Below, in pieces: positions 48,345-60,719 of a stretch of 64,000 bases of DNA. The stretch is taken from positions 21,209,755 through 21,273,754 of the forward strand of contig CM048853.1 of the NCBI GenBank assembly GCA_026545225.1, in the 5' to 3' direction. Both the position numbers and the translations under genes were made by a program. The first letter of the stretch is position 1; each line of letters begins with the position of its first letter. This stretch comes from Cornus controversa (lineage: Eukaryota; Streptophyta; Magnoliopsida; Cornales; Cornaceae). The notes beneath the pieces were generated by a model, which was not told the DNA's origin, made no database searches, and saw nothing but the letters and a program-made list of their open reading frames with translations.

Positions 48345-49475
48345 TTACCTATGGATCACAGGATATGTCACCACCATATTAATTCTTAACATTTCAAAAG
48401 GACCAATATTCCTTTTGCTGTATTCAAATCCTTGCTCTCCCCAAGAGGTACCCAGCTGCTCTGTATGATCCACACATTCTCTCCATCCTTTTGCATACAC
48501 CCTACTATCAATATTACATGAAATCATCTAACAATTTCAGTCCTAAATTCTTTGATGTCTGCTCGATATGTTCCCTATACAAAAATATTATTATTATTAC
48601 ATATTAAAATTGGAATTTCAAATAAACTGTTCAAGTAGAAATTCTTTTACCTTTTCATAGTTGTGAAATGATCTAGGAGTCATATTTTGTGCGAGGAGAG
48701 GCTGCCTTCGAAGTGTTTCTATCATTGCTTTCTCATCACCAGAGGTATTAAAGACGCTTACTGTCTGCTTTTGATTCAACACACTTCCACTGTAGTGTCC
48801 TGGTAGATACTTTCTCTCGAACCATAGTAATATTATTTGATTCGATCATTGAATCATTTATTTCTCTTGAAATCTCTTCAATGTTTATTTCTACACATGT
48901 CTTTTTTAGGAGGCCTACAGCCACTTTAAATGCATAAATATACATAGTCTTGGTCTTTACTTTAATATCTTCTTTGGAACTAATCGTATACCCTTTGTAT
49001 GGGTAGTCTTTTTCTAACGCAATTTTATTTTGACATATGTAATCGTATGCACTTGTAACATATTCATGAGTAGACAAATCAAGCAATTCACTTTGGACAA
49101 TGTGGTGAATTATTGACCAGACTCCCGACAACACGTCAAATGCCTAGCAAAAACCTGAAATAAAGTAATACCACAATAAACTAAACCATTGGTAAAAAAT
49201 GAGCATTATTAAAGGTAAAGGAGGAGGTTTCATCCCCATGAGGAAGGAATTGTTGTTCTCTTCAGATAGGTGTTCTTGGTAGATCATAAATTGTGGGATA
49301 AAAAAGGATTAATCGAATCATGAAAAACGAGAAGCGTTTCTACTTTTTAAAATCTACAGCTTAGCAGAATCAAAAATATGGTGATTAAACAGGGGTCATG
49401 GTAACTTTTAGATAGACGTAGTGGAAATATTTCATGATTTTCAGCAAAGAAATAATGGATAACATTCCAATTTTG
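48345..49475 (-). pseudogene. C1A cysteine protease pseudogene, U5
   Basis: Trp to TAG beside the catalytic Cys. The active-site Asn codon is changed to AGC, and one base is lost after SWG (read as EQLGTSWGEQGF), a frameshift close to that in U2. This fits descent of its left part from a U2-like unit. Confidence 0.8.
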
Positions 49476-49494
49476 ATTAAAATGTGCAATGTTA

Positions 49495-50505
49495 CTACGG
49501 AACTGTCTTCATGTTACTTTATTCGAATGACCCACTTAGAGCCAACCATATTAACATGAAGCAGACGAGGTACTAATGACCACGTGTGATTGTTTTGAAG
49601 AACTTGAACCTCCTCATTCATGGGAGTGATCCAACGAGTATACTTAAGCCTTGAACGAAGGGCCTGAGGCTCAACAATAGTGTCGACTTGAGCGAGATTG
49701 CACACATAGTCAACCAAATATGCTAGAGGACGACAATCACGCCGAGGATATGTCGAGATGGCATCTTCGTTATCACTCTGATCATGACCAGTTTGTCATC
49801 AATGTCATTGGTAGCTGCTAATTCTGATATAACTAGTCGTCATTTAATGGATCAGCTGCGGGAATATCATCGTTTGGAGTGTCTTTTGATGGCTAAGCTA
49901 TAGGAATATCGTCTTTGGAATCAGCTGCGGGAATATGGTCGTTTGGAGCCTCAACATGATCAGCAAAAGGCTCAATAACTGAATCCATACTTGTATCACA
50001 ACAAAAGTTAATATTAGAAATAAATTGTTGTGCACTAGGATGTTTTTCTCCATTTTCTACTGTTGTCTCAAACTAATCATCAAGAGATAGGAATTATGTA
50101 AGTTCTGGTGAACATGAAAACAACTCCTATTGAGATGACTTGTAAGGAAAAAAATTTTCATCTAAGATGACATGCCTTGATATATATATACTCGTTTGGT
50201 GCGAGGATCTAAGCACCTATAGCCCTTTTAGATTGGGTTGTTGTCAACAAAAACACATGGATTATTTTCAATATGCTGGAATACGCCAAGACTACGAGCA
50301 AGATGAGAAATCTGCTACCACCACATGAGATAATTTTTGGAGCCAAGTTTGATTAACATTAGGTTGGTGTATGGATGAAATGCTTGGATGGTGAGTTTGG
50401 GCTCTTCCAATAGGCTTGATGAGTTACAAGATTATAGAAAAATATAATAGTGGTTTAAGCTTGCGAGTTTAGAGGCTCTGATAACATAACATCTCGTTTC
50501 AATTA
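49495..50505 (-). mobile_element. Ty1/copia pol fragment with primer-binding site (U5)
   Basis: Like U2 it runs on to TTATCAGAGCC (50473-50483) and lacks the 8 bases in the linker (about 49786). It is therefore the counterpart of 28935-29935 in macro-unit 2. Confidence 0.83.
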
Positions 50506-51505
50506 GTGAAAATTGTGTTTGTATTGATTTTCTTGGTTAATATATATATATATATATACATAATAAGGGAATATTCAAGAGTGCCCATAATGATAAGGGA
50601 ATATTAAAAAAAATTAATCAAATGAGATTACAATCAACCCTTTAAAGGTGGAACAAATCTGTTGTGTTATGATTTGTGAGATAAATATTTGTGTCTGCTT
50701 GTGCTTATCACTTGCCATCTTCACCAAACACAGCAAAACATACAGACATAACAACAATAAGACATAAATTTAAAACGAAAAAAATAATTAGTCTCATTTA
50801 CATGCACATCATATTATACCTATAAATGTGAAAACAGAGGAAATACGATGAGATAAAAGATCGTTAGAGAGATCTGTAAAATACGTATACCTAAAACAAA
50901 AAGGGCACCATGAGATTGAGGTTTGGACTATGTATCATATAGAAATATAGAGAGAGATATGTAAAATACATATACCTGAAACAAAAAAGGCACCATGAGA
51001 TTGAGGTTTGGCGTAGAGGTGGGTTTCGGAGGCTTATGATTGGGAAGAAGAATATTATCATTTCGAGAACATTCTACTAAACGAGATCATTGGAGGTGTA
51101 GCATGAGGGGATCATATAGAGGATTGCGCCTACAAACGTGATTTCTTGTTCGAAAAATAAGAGTACAATAAAAAAAGAAGCGGAACGAGGATACCACGTG
51201 TCTATAATATAATATTCTAATCCTAAAGTGAGCAACCATGTTTAGTTTTCCTGATTTAAAAGTTAAATTCCAAAGTTATTGTTTTGTATACAAAGAAAAT
51301 ATTTGGCGATCAAACTTTTATAACTAGTGATTTTGTGAAAAGAAAACAAATGTCATTTTTTTTTATTCTGGTACCGACATGAACTCACTAGCGCATTTTT
51401 ATACCAATTCTATTTAAAATAAACAAATTTTTAAAAGCAATATTAAGATCATAATTAATCACCAAGTCATTATTTTTTTTTTTTAAAATTAAAATTTTAA
51501 AAAGT
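50506..51505 (-). mobile_element. Copia LTR-like and AT-rich DNA of block B2
   Basis: The counterpart of 29936-30955, with a shorter (AT)n (50540-50561). No gene. Confidence 0.5.
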
Positions 51506-51513
51506 TTATTTTT

Positions 51514-52170
51514 CTACGTTAAATATTTTTCATAGATAAATTTCAAACCCTTAACTCCCTTGTAGATAGCTTTTGTTTGCCTTCTGATACCTTTTCCAAT
51601 TTTCTTGGTCTCCCCTTCTACAATCGTATGCACTGATAACTGATCCCCCTCCTCTTTTTTCCCGTGGGACATTATCCAACAATTCTTGAGTGGACAAGTC
51701 AAGTAATTGACCATGGACAATGTGGTGAATTGCTCAGTAGACTCCCAACAACACGCCAAATGCCGAAAAAAAATAAAAAATAAAGTAATACCACAATAAA
51801 ATAAACCATTGTCAAAAAATAAACAGTACTAAAGGCAAAGGAAGAGATTTCATCCCCATGAGGAAGGAATCGTTGTTCTCTTTGAATAGATGTTCTTGGT
51901 AGATCATTTTTAAGACAAAAGATTACCTTATTTTATTGTCAATTCCATAGTTCATAAACTATGGGAACAAAAAGGATTAATCGAATCATGGGAAACGAGA
52001 AACTTTTCTAATTTTTTAAATCTACAACTTAATAAAATTGAAAATATGGTGATTAAACATGGCCATGGTAACTTTTAGACAGATGTGGTGGAAAGAGTTA
52101 ATGATATTTAACAAAGAAATAATGTATAACATTCTTGTTTGGATTAAAATGTAGAATGTTACTATGGAAT
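51514..52170 (-). pseudogene. C1A cysteine protease fragment B2-a
   Basis: The counterpart of 30959-31610, with the same loss of Cys-Trp and the same Gly-rich loop. It differs by scattered substitutions (for example GHGKKEEG against SHGEKEEG readings in the shifted frame). Confidence 0.7.
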
Positions 52171-52823
52171 ATTAGAGTGCTGGGGAAGTGAGAGCTAACA
52201 GATACTTTTATACTAAATTCTAAAAAAATAAATGAAGAAACAACTTATCGTGTGTATCTGTTATTAATTTTATCAGAAGATATACAATTCTCCTAAACCA
52301 AGAAGTATAAAGAATGCATTGCCTTGATCCATATAAGTGTTTTTCATTCTTACTTTCCATATTTTTCTAATGGTTCAGGACACACTACTGAAATCACAAT
52401 ATCATATTTAAAGCAAAGTAATCCAACAGAAAACTTATAACTCTAACTTTCTTTTACTCACAATTGGTTGAATTTAACATTAACCAACTCAGCAGCTGCA
52501 TGAGCAGCCGCAATAGCAGCTTAAACTCTCTCAAAAATATCAGATGATTGAGGTTTTGTCCCCATTTTAGTATTACTAACGAGTATCTTATAACAATCCT
52601 TAACTGATAGTGCAATCAATCCATCCGTACTCAACAAGGGCATTTTATTGGTAGGGTCCTAAGATTGTAGATATCAGACTACTTGTTTAGTATTTATAGA
52701 GACATGATAGGAGGATGTTCAGGAGGACCCTGTTAGGAAGGAGCTCTAGAAAGTGCAGTGCTAAAGTAACATCATTTGATATTTTGGGTAGCATCTGCAT
52801 TAAGCGAGCACAAAACAATTTAA
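52171..52823. other. Unassigned segment of block B2
   Basis: The counterpart of 31611-32261. A one-base insertion breaks the short - strand frame seen in B1, which argues against a conserved protein. Confidence 0.45.
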
Positions 52824-52839
52824 TGTATATATATATATA

Positions 52840-54185
52840 TACTCATGACGAGAATATCATCAACATAAATACGAAGTAAGACAGTAGTGGGATATTGTTG
52901 ATAAATATAGAGAGATTTGTGAAAGAGACATACATGATCGGGCTTGTGAACCTCAATGAAACTGGGAGGTTGTTACATATATACTATTTCTTTAATATTG
53001 TCATTCAAGAAAGCATTTTTTAAATCAAGTTGTCGCATGCCCCAATTGAGAGAAGTAGAGATAGAAATAACCGAACGAATAGTATTATGGTGAATGACTG
53101 GGCTGTAAGTCTCGTCATATTTGACCTCAAAAACTAGAGTGAAGTTAAGAGCAACCAAGCGAGTTTTAAACCGATCAATGGAATTGTCTTCACGTTACTT
53201 TATTCAATGGACCCACTTAGTGCCAACCACATTAACATTAGTCAGATGATGCACTAATGACCACGTGTGATTGGTTTGAAGAACTTGAACCTTCTCATTC
53301 ATGGCAATGATCCAACGAGTATACTTAAGCCTTAAACGAAGGGCCTGAGGCTCAACAATAGTGTCGACTTGAGCGAGATTGCACACATAGTCAACCAAAT
53401 ATGCTAGAGGACGAAAATCACGCCGAGGATATGTCGAGATGACATCTTCGTTGTCATTGTGATCATGAATAATGACCAGTTTGTCATCAATGTCATTGGT
53501 AGCTGTTAATTCGGATATAACTAGTCGTCATTTAATGGATTAGCTGCGGGAATATCCTCGTTTGAAGTGTCTTTTGATGGTTAAGCTATAGGAATATCGT
53601 CTTTGGAATCAACTGCGGGAATATGGTCGTTTGGAGCCTCAACATGATCAGCAAAAGGCTCAATAACTGCATCCATACTTGTTTCACAACAAAAGTTAAT
53701 ATTAGAAATAAATTGTTGTGCACTAGGATGATTTTCTCCATTTTCTACTGTTGTCCCAAACCAATCATCAAGAGATAGGAATTATGTAAGTTCCGGTGAA
53801 CATGAAAACAACTCCGATTGAGATGACTTGTAAGAAAATTTTTCTTTATCTAAGATGACATGCCTTGATATATATACTCGTTTGGTGCGAGGGTCTAAGC
53901 ATCGATAGCCCTTATAGATTGGGTTGTTGTTAACAAAAATACATGGATGATTTTCAAGATGCTGGAATACGCCAAAAGTACGAGCAAGATGAGAAATCTG
54001 CTACCACCACATGAGATAATTGTCGGAGCCAAGTTTGATTGACATTAGGTTGGTGTATGGATGAAATGCTTGGATGGTGAGTTTGGGCTCTTCCAATAGG
54101 CTTGATGAGTTACAAGATTAAAGAAAAATATAACTGTTGTTTAAGCTTGCGAGTTTAGAGGCTCTGATAACATAATATCTCGTTT
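52840..54185 (-). mobile_element. Ty1/copia pol fragment with YVDD (B2)
   Basis: The counterpart of 32313-33660. Readable parts are the YVDD block (about 52857-52868), QLDLKNAFLN, VKYDETYSPVIHHNTIRSV, WIIAMNEKVQVLQTNHTWSL and the integrase end. TTATCAGAGCC lies at 54160-54170. Stops remain. Confidence 0.88.
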
Positions 54186-55100
54186 TAATTAGTGAAAATT
54201 GTGTTTGTATTGATTTTCTTGGTTAATATATATATATATACATAATAAGGGAATATTAAAAAAAATTAATCAAATGAGATTACAATCAACCCTTTAAAGG
54301 TAGAACAAATTTGTTGTGTTATGATTTGTGAGATAAATATTTGTGTCTGCTTGTGCCTTATCACTTGACGTCTTTACCAAACACAGTAAAACATACATAC
54401 ATAACAACAATTAGACATAAATTTAAAAGGAAAAAAATAATTAGTCTTATCTACATGCGTATCATACTATACCTATATTGATATATATATATTTTGAGTC
54501 TCATGAACATCATTTAATACATACATTAATATATATATATATATATATTCAGTCAACAATAAATGTGAAAACAGAGCAAATGCGATGACATAAAAGATCG
54601 TATAATTTACAAAATCATGTATCATACAGAAATATAGAGAGATCTGATAGTGTGCGAGAATATCATAATTTTGAAAATGTTCTACTGAATGAGATCATTG
54701 GAGGTGTAGCATAAGTGGATTATATAGAGGATTGCACCTGCAAACGTGATTTCTGGTTTGAAAAATGGGAGTACAAAAAAAAAAAAAGAGGGGAGTTTTT
54801 GGGTGCTAATTTAATCTAGACAAGTTTTTTAATGGGTAAGTAGAACGAGGATACCTCGTGTCTATAATAGAATATTTTAATCCTAAAGTGAGCAACGTAT
54901 TTAGTCTTCTTGATTTAAAAGTTAAATTCCAAAGTTATTGGTTTGTATACAAAGGCAATGTTTGGCGATCCAACTTTTATGACTAGTGATTTTGTGAAAA
55001 GAATATTTTTTTCACTCTGGTACCTACATGAACTCACTAGCACATTTTTATACCAATTCTATTTGAAATAAACAAATTTTTAAAAGCAATATTAAGATCA
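54186..55100 (-). mobile_element. LTR-like and AT-rich DNA of block B2, second copy
   Basis: The counterpart of 33661-34705 but shorter. It has lost a segment between two AAGGGAATATT repeats (about 54247) and about 110 bp at about 54648 (AGATCTG joined to ATAGTGTGCGAG). No gene. Confidence 0.5.
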
Positions 55101-55103
55101 TAA

Positions 55104-55825
55104 TTAATCACCAGTCATTATTATATTTTTTAAAACTAAAATTTTAAGAAGTTTATTTTTCTGCATTAAATATTTTTCATAGATAAATTTCAAACCCTTA
55201 ACTCCCTTGTAGATAGCCTTTGTTTGCCTTCTGATACCTTTTTTTATTTTCTTGGTCTCCCCTTCTACAATCGTATGCACTGATAACTGATTTTCCTCCT
55301 CTTTTTCCCCTTTGGACATTATCCAACAGTTCTTGAGTGGACAAGTCAAGTAATTCACCATGTACAATGTGGTGAATTGCTGAGCAGACTCCCAAGACAT
55401 GCCAAATGTCCAGCAAAAACTTGAAATGAAGTAATACCACAATAACTAAACCATTGGCAAAAAATAAACAGTATTAAAGGCAAAGGAAGAGATTTCATCC
55501 CATGAGAAAGGAATCATTGTTCTTCTCAAATAGATGTTCTTGGTAGATCATTTTTAAGACAAGATCAAGATTATCTTATTTTATTGTCAATTCCATAGCT
55601 CATAAATTGTGGGAACAAAAAGGATTAATTGAATAATGGGAAATGAGAAGCGTTTCTATTTCTCTAAATCTACAACTTAATACAATAAAAAATATGGTGA
55701 TTGAACATAGGCCATGGTAACTTTTAGACAGACGTGGTGGAAAGATTTCATGATCTTCATCAAAGAAATAATGGATAACATTCTCGTTTGAATTAAAATG
55801 TACAATGTTATTATGGAATATTGGA
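55104..55825 (-). pseudogene. C1A cysteine protease fragment B2-b
   Basis: FCWTFGM with Cys and Trp, then IHHIVHGELLDLSTQELLDN and RGKRGGKSVISAYD after a frameshift, as in 34712-35430. The second lobe is missing. Confidence 0.72.
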
Positions 55826-55829
55826 ACCC

Positions 55830-56305
55830 TTTGAAACCCTCTAGTTAGATAGGGGTGTGTACGTACGTTTTTGTGATGTAACGAAGTATGAGTAACAGAA
55901 AGAGTTACATTGTAAGGACAGAATCCACCCCGCTCGAATCACCAAACGGTTGACGGTTACTCTGGATCCTCGGAAAGAGAAGGAGTAATTGGAGGTTTGA
56001 ACATTCGGGAGCCGTACTTGGTACAGATGTTGTGGGGTGCCTAACACCTTCCCTACACATAACCAAACCCTCTTGGTTCTCGAAAGATCAGATGACAGTC
56101 ATACATTTCAAAAGGGCATGCACTCACATTTCTACATTTCAGGTGACCTAGTACACTAAAACTCAATGTTCGTGGTGACACCAATAATACATCCTTTGGA
56201 CCCTATTCCAAACCAATCCCGACATGAAACGGAACGACCGCTGACCTTACCCGTCTCCCTAGGGGGACTCACCGGCCGACGTTCACAGGTGCGACAGTTT
56301 TTTTT
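55830..56305 (-). mobile_element. LTR-retrotransposon-like fragment, second copy
   Basis: The counterpart of 35431-36010, with scattered substitutions (for example ATTGTAAGGAC for ATCGCAAGGAT). No product is recognised. Confidence 0.4.
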
Positions 56306-56751
56306 GTAACTTAACAAGAAAATTGATTATAATAAAAATAATTTTAATTAATAATTACAGTTTGGCTAGCTGCTATAAAATGTTCTTTATTGAACATAAG
56401 AAATTAACTTTAAAAAAAAAAAGTAACGTTAAGTCATGTAAATTTGGTCAGTGTTAGGAACTCAAGGAGTTGAAATATTCATTATACACACACACTGTGT
56501 ATTAGACTAGAGGAGTGTTACATCATCTAACTATTCCAAGGCAGGCATCAAAGAGATGAAAGAGTTAAAAAAAGAATTCTACAGAATGCTCGAATCAGTT
56601 TTAGTTGTAGTATGACAATAGCAAATAGGCCTGTACTGGATACATTTCAGCGGGAGGACCAGCCCAATTCACTGAAACATTGGCCCAGTATGTATCCTTC
56701 ACAAATCCATGCAAACTTACAATCAGCTAATACAAAAAAAAAAAAAAAAAT
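56306..56751. other. 3' flank of CYP98A copy 2
   Basis: Non-coding. The counterpart of 36011-36363, with a slightly shorter A-run before the stop codon. Confidence 0.5.
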
Positions 56752-57797
56752 TTACATGTCCACAAGCACGCGTTTGTACAAGTGAGATGGCAACCTTGGT
56801 GTGGGGACTGGTTGTCTTGGGGTCCTCATATAGGTGACCAATCCTGGATTCTCTCCCATATCAATATCCTCTGGCCTCAGCCCATTTGGTGGAGCCCAAG
56901 AAAAATGGTGAAGAAGGTGGCCCAACATGGATGTGACCAAATTGATGCCTAATTGTGCACCAGGACAAACCCTCCTTCCAGCACCAAATGGTAGTAAACG
57001 AAAATCGTGTCCCTTCATTTCAACATCCTCCTCAAACAACCTTTCAGGCCGGAACTCTAATGGGCTTTTCCACACTGCAGGATCACGGGCTACGGCCCAA
57101 ACATTAACGTGCACATTGGAGCCCTTAGGGATGTCATAGCCACCAACCTTGACATTGGCCTTTGCACGGTGAGGGAGCATAAGTGGCGTCGATGGGTGCA
57201 ACCGTAGTGCCTCCTTGGCCACACTTTTAAGGTAGGGAAAATCCTGGATTCTTAATCTGTTCTGCCATGGCCCATTCCATAGATACAACTGTTGTGTCCA
57301 TTCCTACATTGATCATGTCCTGTGTACATACAATTAAATTAAATTTAGTGTTTAGTAATAACAATAATACTAGTAAGCAACCAGAAGTATTAGTAGTCAC
57401 CAAACCATTAGTCCCGATGGTATGATCTTTCGTCGAAAAAAAAAAAGTATAGTGACTTTGAAAAATTGTCTATGACATACCCAAAGCAAACCAATAATAG
57501 TGTTCTCACTAAGGTTATATTTTTCCTGAAGGGAAAGCAATTTATCAATAAAATGTTCCTTGGCTCCACCGGACTTGTGGCGGGCGAGGGTGTGCTCTTC
57601 CATGATTGCCAGGGTAAGACGGTCCCTGCGTGCCCCATGCTTGGCAAAGGCCTCTTCTTCTAGGGGGAACATCCACCGGAAACACGGGATGTGCTCTGCC
57701 ATGGCAAGGGAGGCACCGAGCTTCACTCCACTAGCAACAATGGCCTTGAACTCGATCCCCTGCTCGTCCATCGCATCATCATCGTTTACGAATGGAA

Positions 57798-58312
57798 CAC
57801 CACACAATGTACGTGGTTCGGCAATTGCCTACGTGCAGCGGATTTCAATATCGGAGAAAGAATTACAAACAATGTATTTCTCTCTGTTCTCACTCTCTCT
57901 CTATTATGTATTTACTCACTTTCACACATTTACAAATATATACATCAAGTATAGATATACTACAAGGAGAGAGACAATCCGGAAAAACCGGCACCATTGT
58001 CCACAATTTCGGCACTTAATTTTCTTCTTTCCTTCGGTGGCTTTCGGTGCCATAAATTCGAGCCACTATCCAACATTTCCAAGGTATTTCTTCACTACCA
58101 AGCTCTTTCCGATGTTATCTGGCATTATTTCATCATTTCTAATGAGACTTCATTCGGTTGGTGCTTCAAGTATATTAACCTCAGCAGCGCCAGCATGTGT
58201 GCCTTTCACTCAAAGAATTCTCAACTAATCTATTTGGATTAATCAAACCAAAACAGAAAAATAAAATGATCAAGTCTTCTTAGGAAGAAGTTTCACAAGG
58301 TTCATTTGAACA
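57798..58312 (-). mobile_element. LTR-like insertion in CYP98A copy 2
   Basis: Starts at the broken edge of exon 2 with ACGTGGTTCGGCAATTGCCT then ACGTGCAGCGG. Reverse-complemented, this matches the R/U5-type GGACGTAGGCCGACTTGTGT motif of the LTR at 61.8 kb. It continues to about 58312, where intron sequence shared with copy 1 resumes. The missing start of exon 2 was lost with the insertion. No coding sequence; large + strand frames here are partly the antisense of exon 2. Confidence 0.5.
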
Positions 58313-58706
58313 ATGCCCAAAAATAAAAAAATATAATTGTATATATTCACAAATATATACACAGTCATGCTGTTGAAAAATGGATTTTCTCCATGCAATA
58401 TATATACATATCAAACTTTTTCAAAAAAAAAATATCAGTATGTGCATATATGTATTTGTGTGTGAAGAATTCACAAAACTAATATTCATATGAACAAGGA
58501 AAAGAAAACAAAAACCAGGACTAGTGCAATCTTTGTAGATGGACTCCACCATGGCTGTGACCTCATCTTCTCTGATGGGTCTGAGAGCTTCAAGCCTCTT
58601 TGCAGAGAAAAGCTCGAGTGTACAAACTTTTCTAACTTTGACATAGTGAGGCCCATAGTCGGCCCATATGAGGTCCTGCCCTTCTCTGCTAAACTTGGCT
58701 GCGGAT

Positions 58707-59229
58707 CAGGGACGGACCCATGTTGGGTGCCCCACTAAATTTTTTTTCCCCCTCTTATATACTGTTATTTTTTTAATTATACACTTATATATAAGTATAT
58801 AACACCTTGCCCCTCCTAAAATTATAAAAAAAAACCCACTAGGCCCCCTAATTTTTTTTTAATCTTTCTCTCTCTCTCTCTTTCCCTCTCTTCGTCCCCT
58901 CTCTCTCCCCAATATTTCTCTCTCTTTCTCTCTTTGTCCCCTCTCTCTATCCCATCTATTTCTCTCTCTTTTTTACCCTCTCTCCCTGTGAGTCTTTGTC
59001 CCCTCTCTCTATATCTATAAAAACAATTTAAATTAATAAATTCATTTTATTTTTAATAGACAAATTATAAAAATAATGAAGTAAATATTTTTTTTGAAAT
59101 TTTTTAATAATAAAGTAAATGTTGTCGATGAACAATGATACATTTTTTCAATAAAATTATTATCATGGCTTGAAATTTTTTTTAGTGTTAAAAGGTTGGC
59201 CCCCTCACAAATTTTTGGGTCCGTCACGG
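58707..59229. mobile_element. hAT-like MITE in exon 1 of CYP98A copy 2
   Basis: The left end is CAGGGACGGACCCA, and the right end, reverse-complemented, is CCGTGACGGACCCA. The 8-bp target duplication is CTGCGGAT (58699-58706 and 59230-59237). Copy 1 keeps the unoccupied site GGCTGCGGATCGACT at 37867-37881. The interior has CTCTCT-rich and AT-rich DNA without genes. Confidence 0.9.
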
Positions 59230-59530
59230 CTGCGGATCGACTCCGGTGTCTATCTGCTAAATGTTGGTCATTTTGTTTGAGGACTTTTTTAGCTAACTCG
59301 GGGTTGGAGACGATAACATTTAGGATAGACCCGACCCAAACTGAAATGATGGGACCATAACATTGTCACCACTCGGCAAAACACCAGAATCTCACCGGTT
59401 TAATGTCGTAGAGGTTTCCGACAACCGGCCATGGACGTGGGCCCGGTGGAAGCTTGAACCTAAGCCTTTGGTGTAGCTTGTATGAGAGAATTGTGACGAA
59501 GATGAGCGTGAAAAGAAGGTGGAGATCCAT

Positions 59531-59769
59531 GTAGAGAGAGAGAGATGTTGTGATACAGAGAGAGAAAGGGGTGGAGGACTTGAGAGAGTTGGTGAGGGAC
59601 ATTTTAGTCCAAGTACTAACTCTGTTGAATCATGTTTGGAATAAGTTATGAGAAAAAAATTTATATTTTTGGAAAGGCATTTATTTGTATCTTTTCTCTG
59701 GGGAGGTTCTATTTTATAAGTAACGACAGAGGCGACAAATTTGAGTAGATATGGTCCAAGGGAGATGTA
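59531..59769. other. 5' flank of CYP98A copy 2
   Basis: The former promoter, colinear with 38174-38450. No gene. Confidence 0.5.
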
Positions 59770-59778
59770 TTATTCATT

Positions 59779-60045
59779 CCACAATACTTACCTACTCATA
59801 GGTGTGTAGGTGAGCCCCCCTGATCGCTGATGTGTTTCAATAAAAAATGAACACATCAGCTTTAATTACAAAATTAAATTTAAAATCCAATAAATAAGTA
59901 TAATAAATAAATATAATAAATGAGATTGACTTCATTTATTATACTTATTTATTATACTTTAAAACTGATGTGTTCATTTTTTATTGGAACATATCAGCGG
60001 TCAGAAGGACTCACCTATACACCGATGAGTAGGTAAGTATTGTCC
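59779..60045. mobile_element. MULE-type MITE with long inverted repeats
   Basis: A 267-bp element with ends CCACAATACTTACCTACTCA and, reverse-complemented, GGACAATACTTACCTACTCA. The arms also contain CTGATGTGTTCATTTTTTATT facing its complement, so the whole element can fold into a hairpin. The 9-bp target duplication TTATTCATT (59770-59778 and 60046-60054) suggests the Mutator superfamily. It is absent from the copy 1 flank. Confidence 0.8.
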
Positions 60046-60054
60046 TTATTCATT

Positions 60055-60719
60055 TGATACTTCGATGGCGTTGAAATAAAAATGCATGACTGTACATATA
60101 AAACCATGGTTTTTGTTACCTATTGATATGTGCAAAGCCTACAAAGAGTGAATCCAAATTTGTACAGAATGATGCTTCCTCCTGTAAATTCTATGATGGT
60201 ACGACTCAAATAGGGACAATTAAAAGTAGCACACGCTACTTTTAAGCTTAGTTAATTTTTTCATGTAATGCATAGTGGATATGCCTCAATGGGTAGCATT
60301 AAAATTCAAAATTGAGAGAGATTATTAGATGATTCAAGAAAACTCAACGTTCTGTTCATTCTTCATTTTGAAAAGTGTAATGATATTAGCCTATTACGAG
60401 GTCTTCTGACCTTGTGACACTTGTCATGAACTTTTCTATAAATTAATACACTTTGAACCAAAAAAGAAAATTAATAAACAAATTGCATCATCATATAACC
60501 AATAACAATAGTAAAGTAATATTATTGTAAAAAATTAACTCAAAATACTATAAAATAAAATTATATGAGAGAGTCAGAGTTGTCTAATTTCATCAAATGA
60601 AGTCAAAAGGAGGAGCGAGAAATTTGACTAAAAAGGACAATGATTAAATTCTAAAGTTATCCATAACTAACATAAAATTTTCAAGTAAAGATACAAAATC
60701 TACCATTTATAGTGGTGTT
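60055..60719. other. Flank between CYP98A copy 2 and the sixth HD2 fragment
   Basis: 60055-60220 has no counterpart in copy 1 and no recognised content. From about 60220 it is colinear with 38440-38845 and then 39436-39480. The uninterrupted insertion site of the 38.8-kb MITE lies at about 60640-60660. Confidence 0.5.

Larger units (their letters stand above)
56752..59530 (-). pseudogene. CYP98A: CYP98A pseudogene, copy 2 (more complete)
   Basis: Exon 1 (59530-58516, interrupted by a 523-bp MITE) encodes the membrane anchor, [20 protein letters not shown] and [20 protein letters not shown]. Exon 2 (about 57797-57481) has [20 protein letters not shown] and SLAMAEHIP, ending GLLW at a GT donor. 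Exon 3 (57319-56752) starts [10 protein letters not shown] (I-helix), then KEALRL (ExxR), [10 protein letters not shown] and the heme loop [14 protein letters not shown], ending VLVDM. Lesions: Ser TCA to TGA at AEWSQCYG (about 59366), the MITE in exon 1, replacement of the 5' end of exon 2 by foreign DNA, and an out-of-frame deletion of about 80 bp after EQIKNP. Three exons with these junctions are usual for CYP98A. Dead, but the heme domain is well preserved. Confidence 0.92.

Noticed and set aside
57560..58228. A 222-codon + strand frame
   Set aside because: The first half is the antisense of CYP98A exon 2, and the rest runs through the LTR-like insertion. No protein motif.
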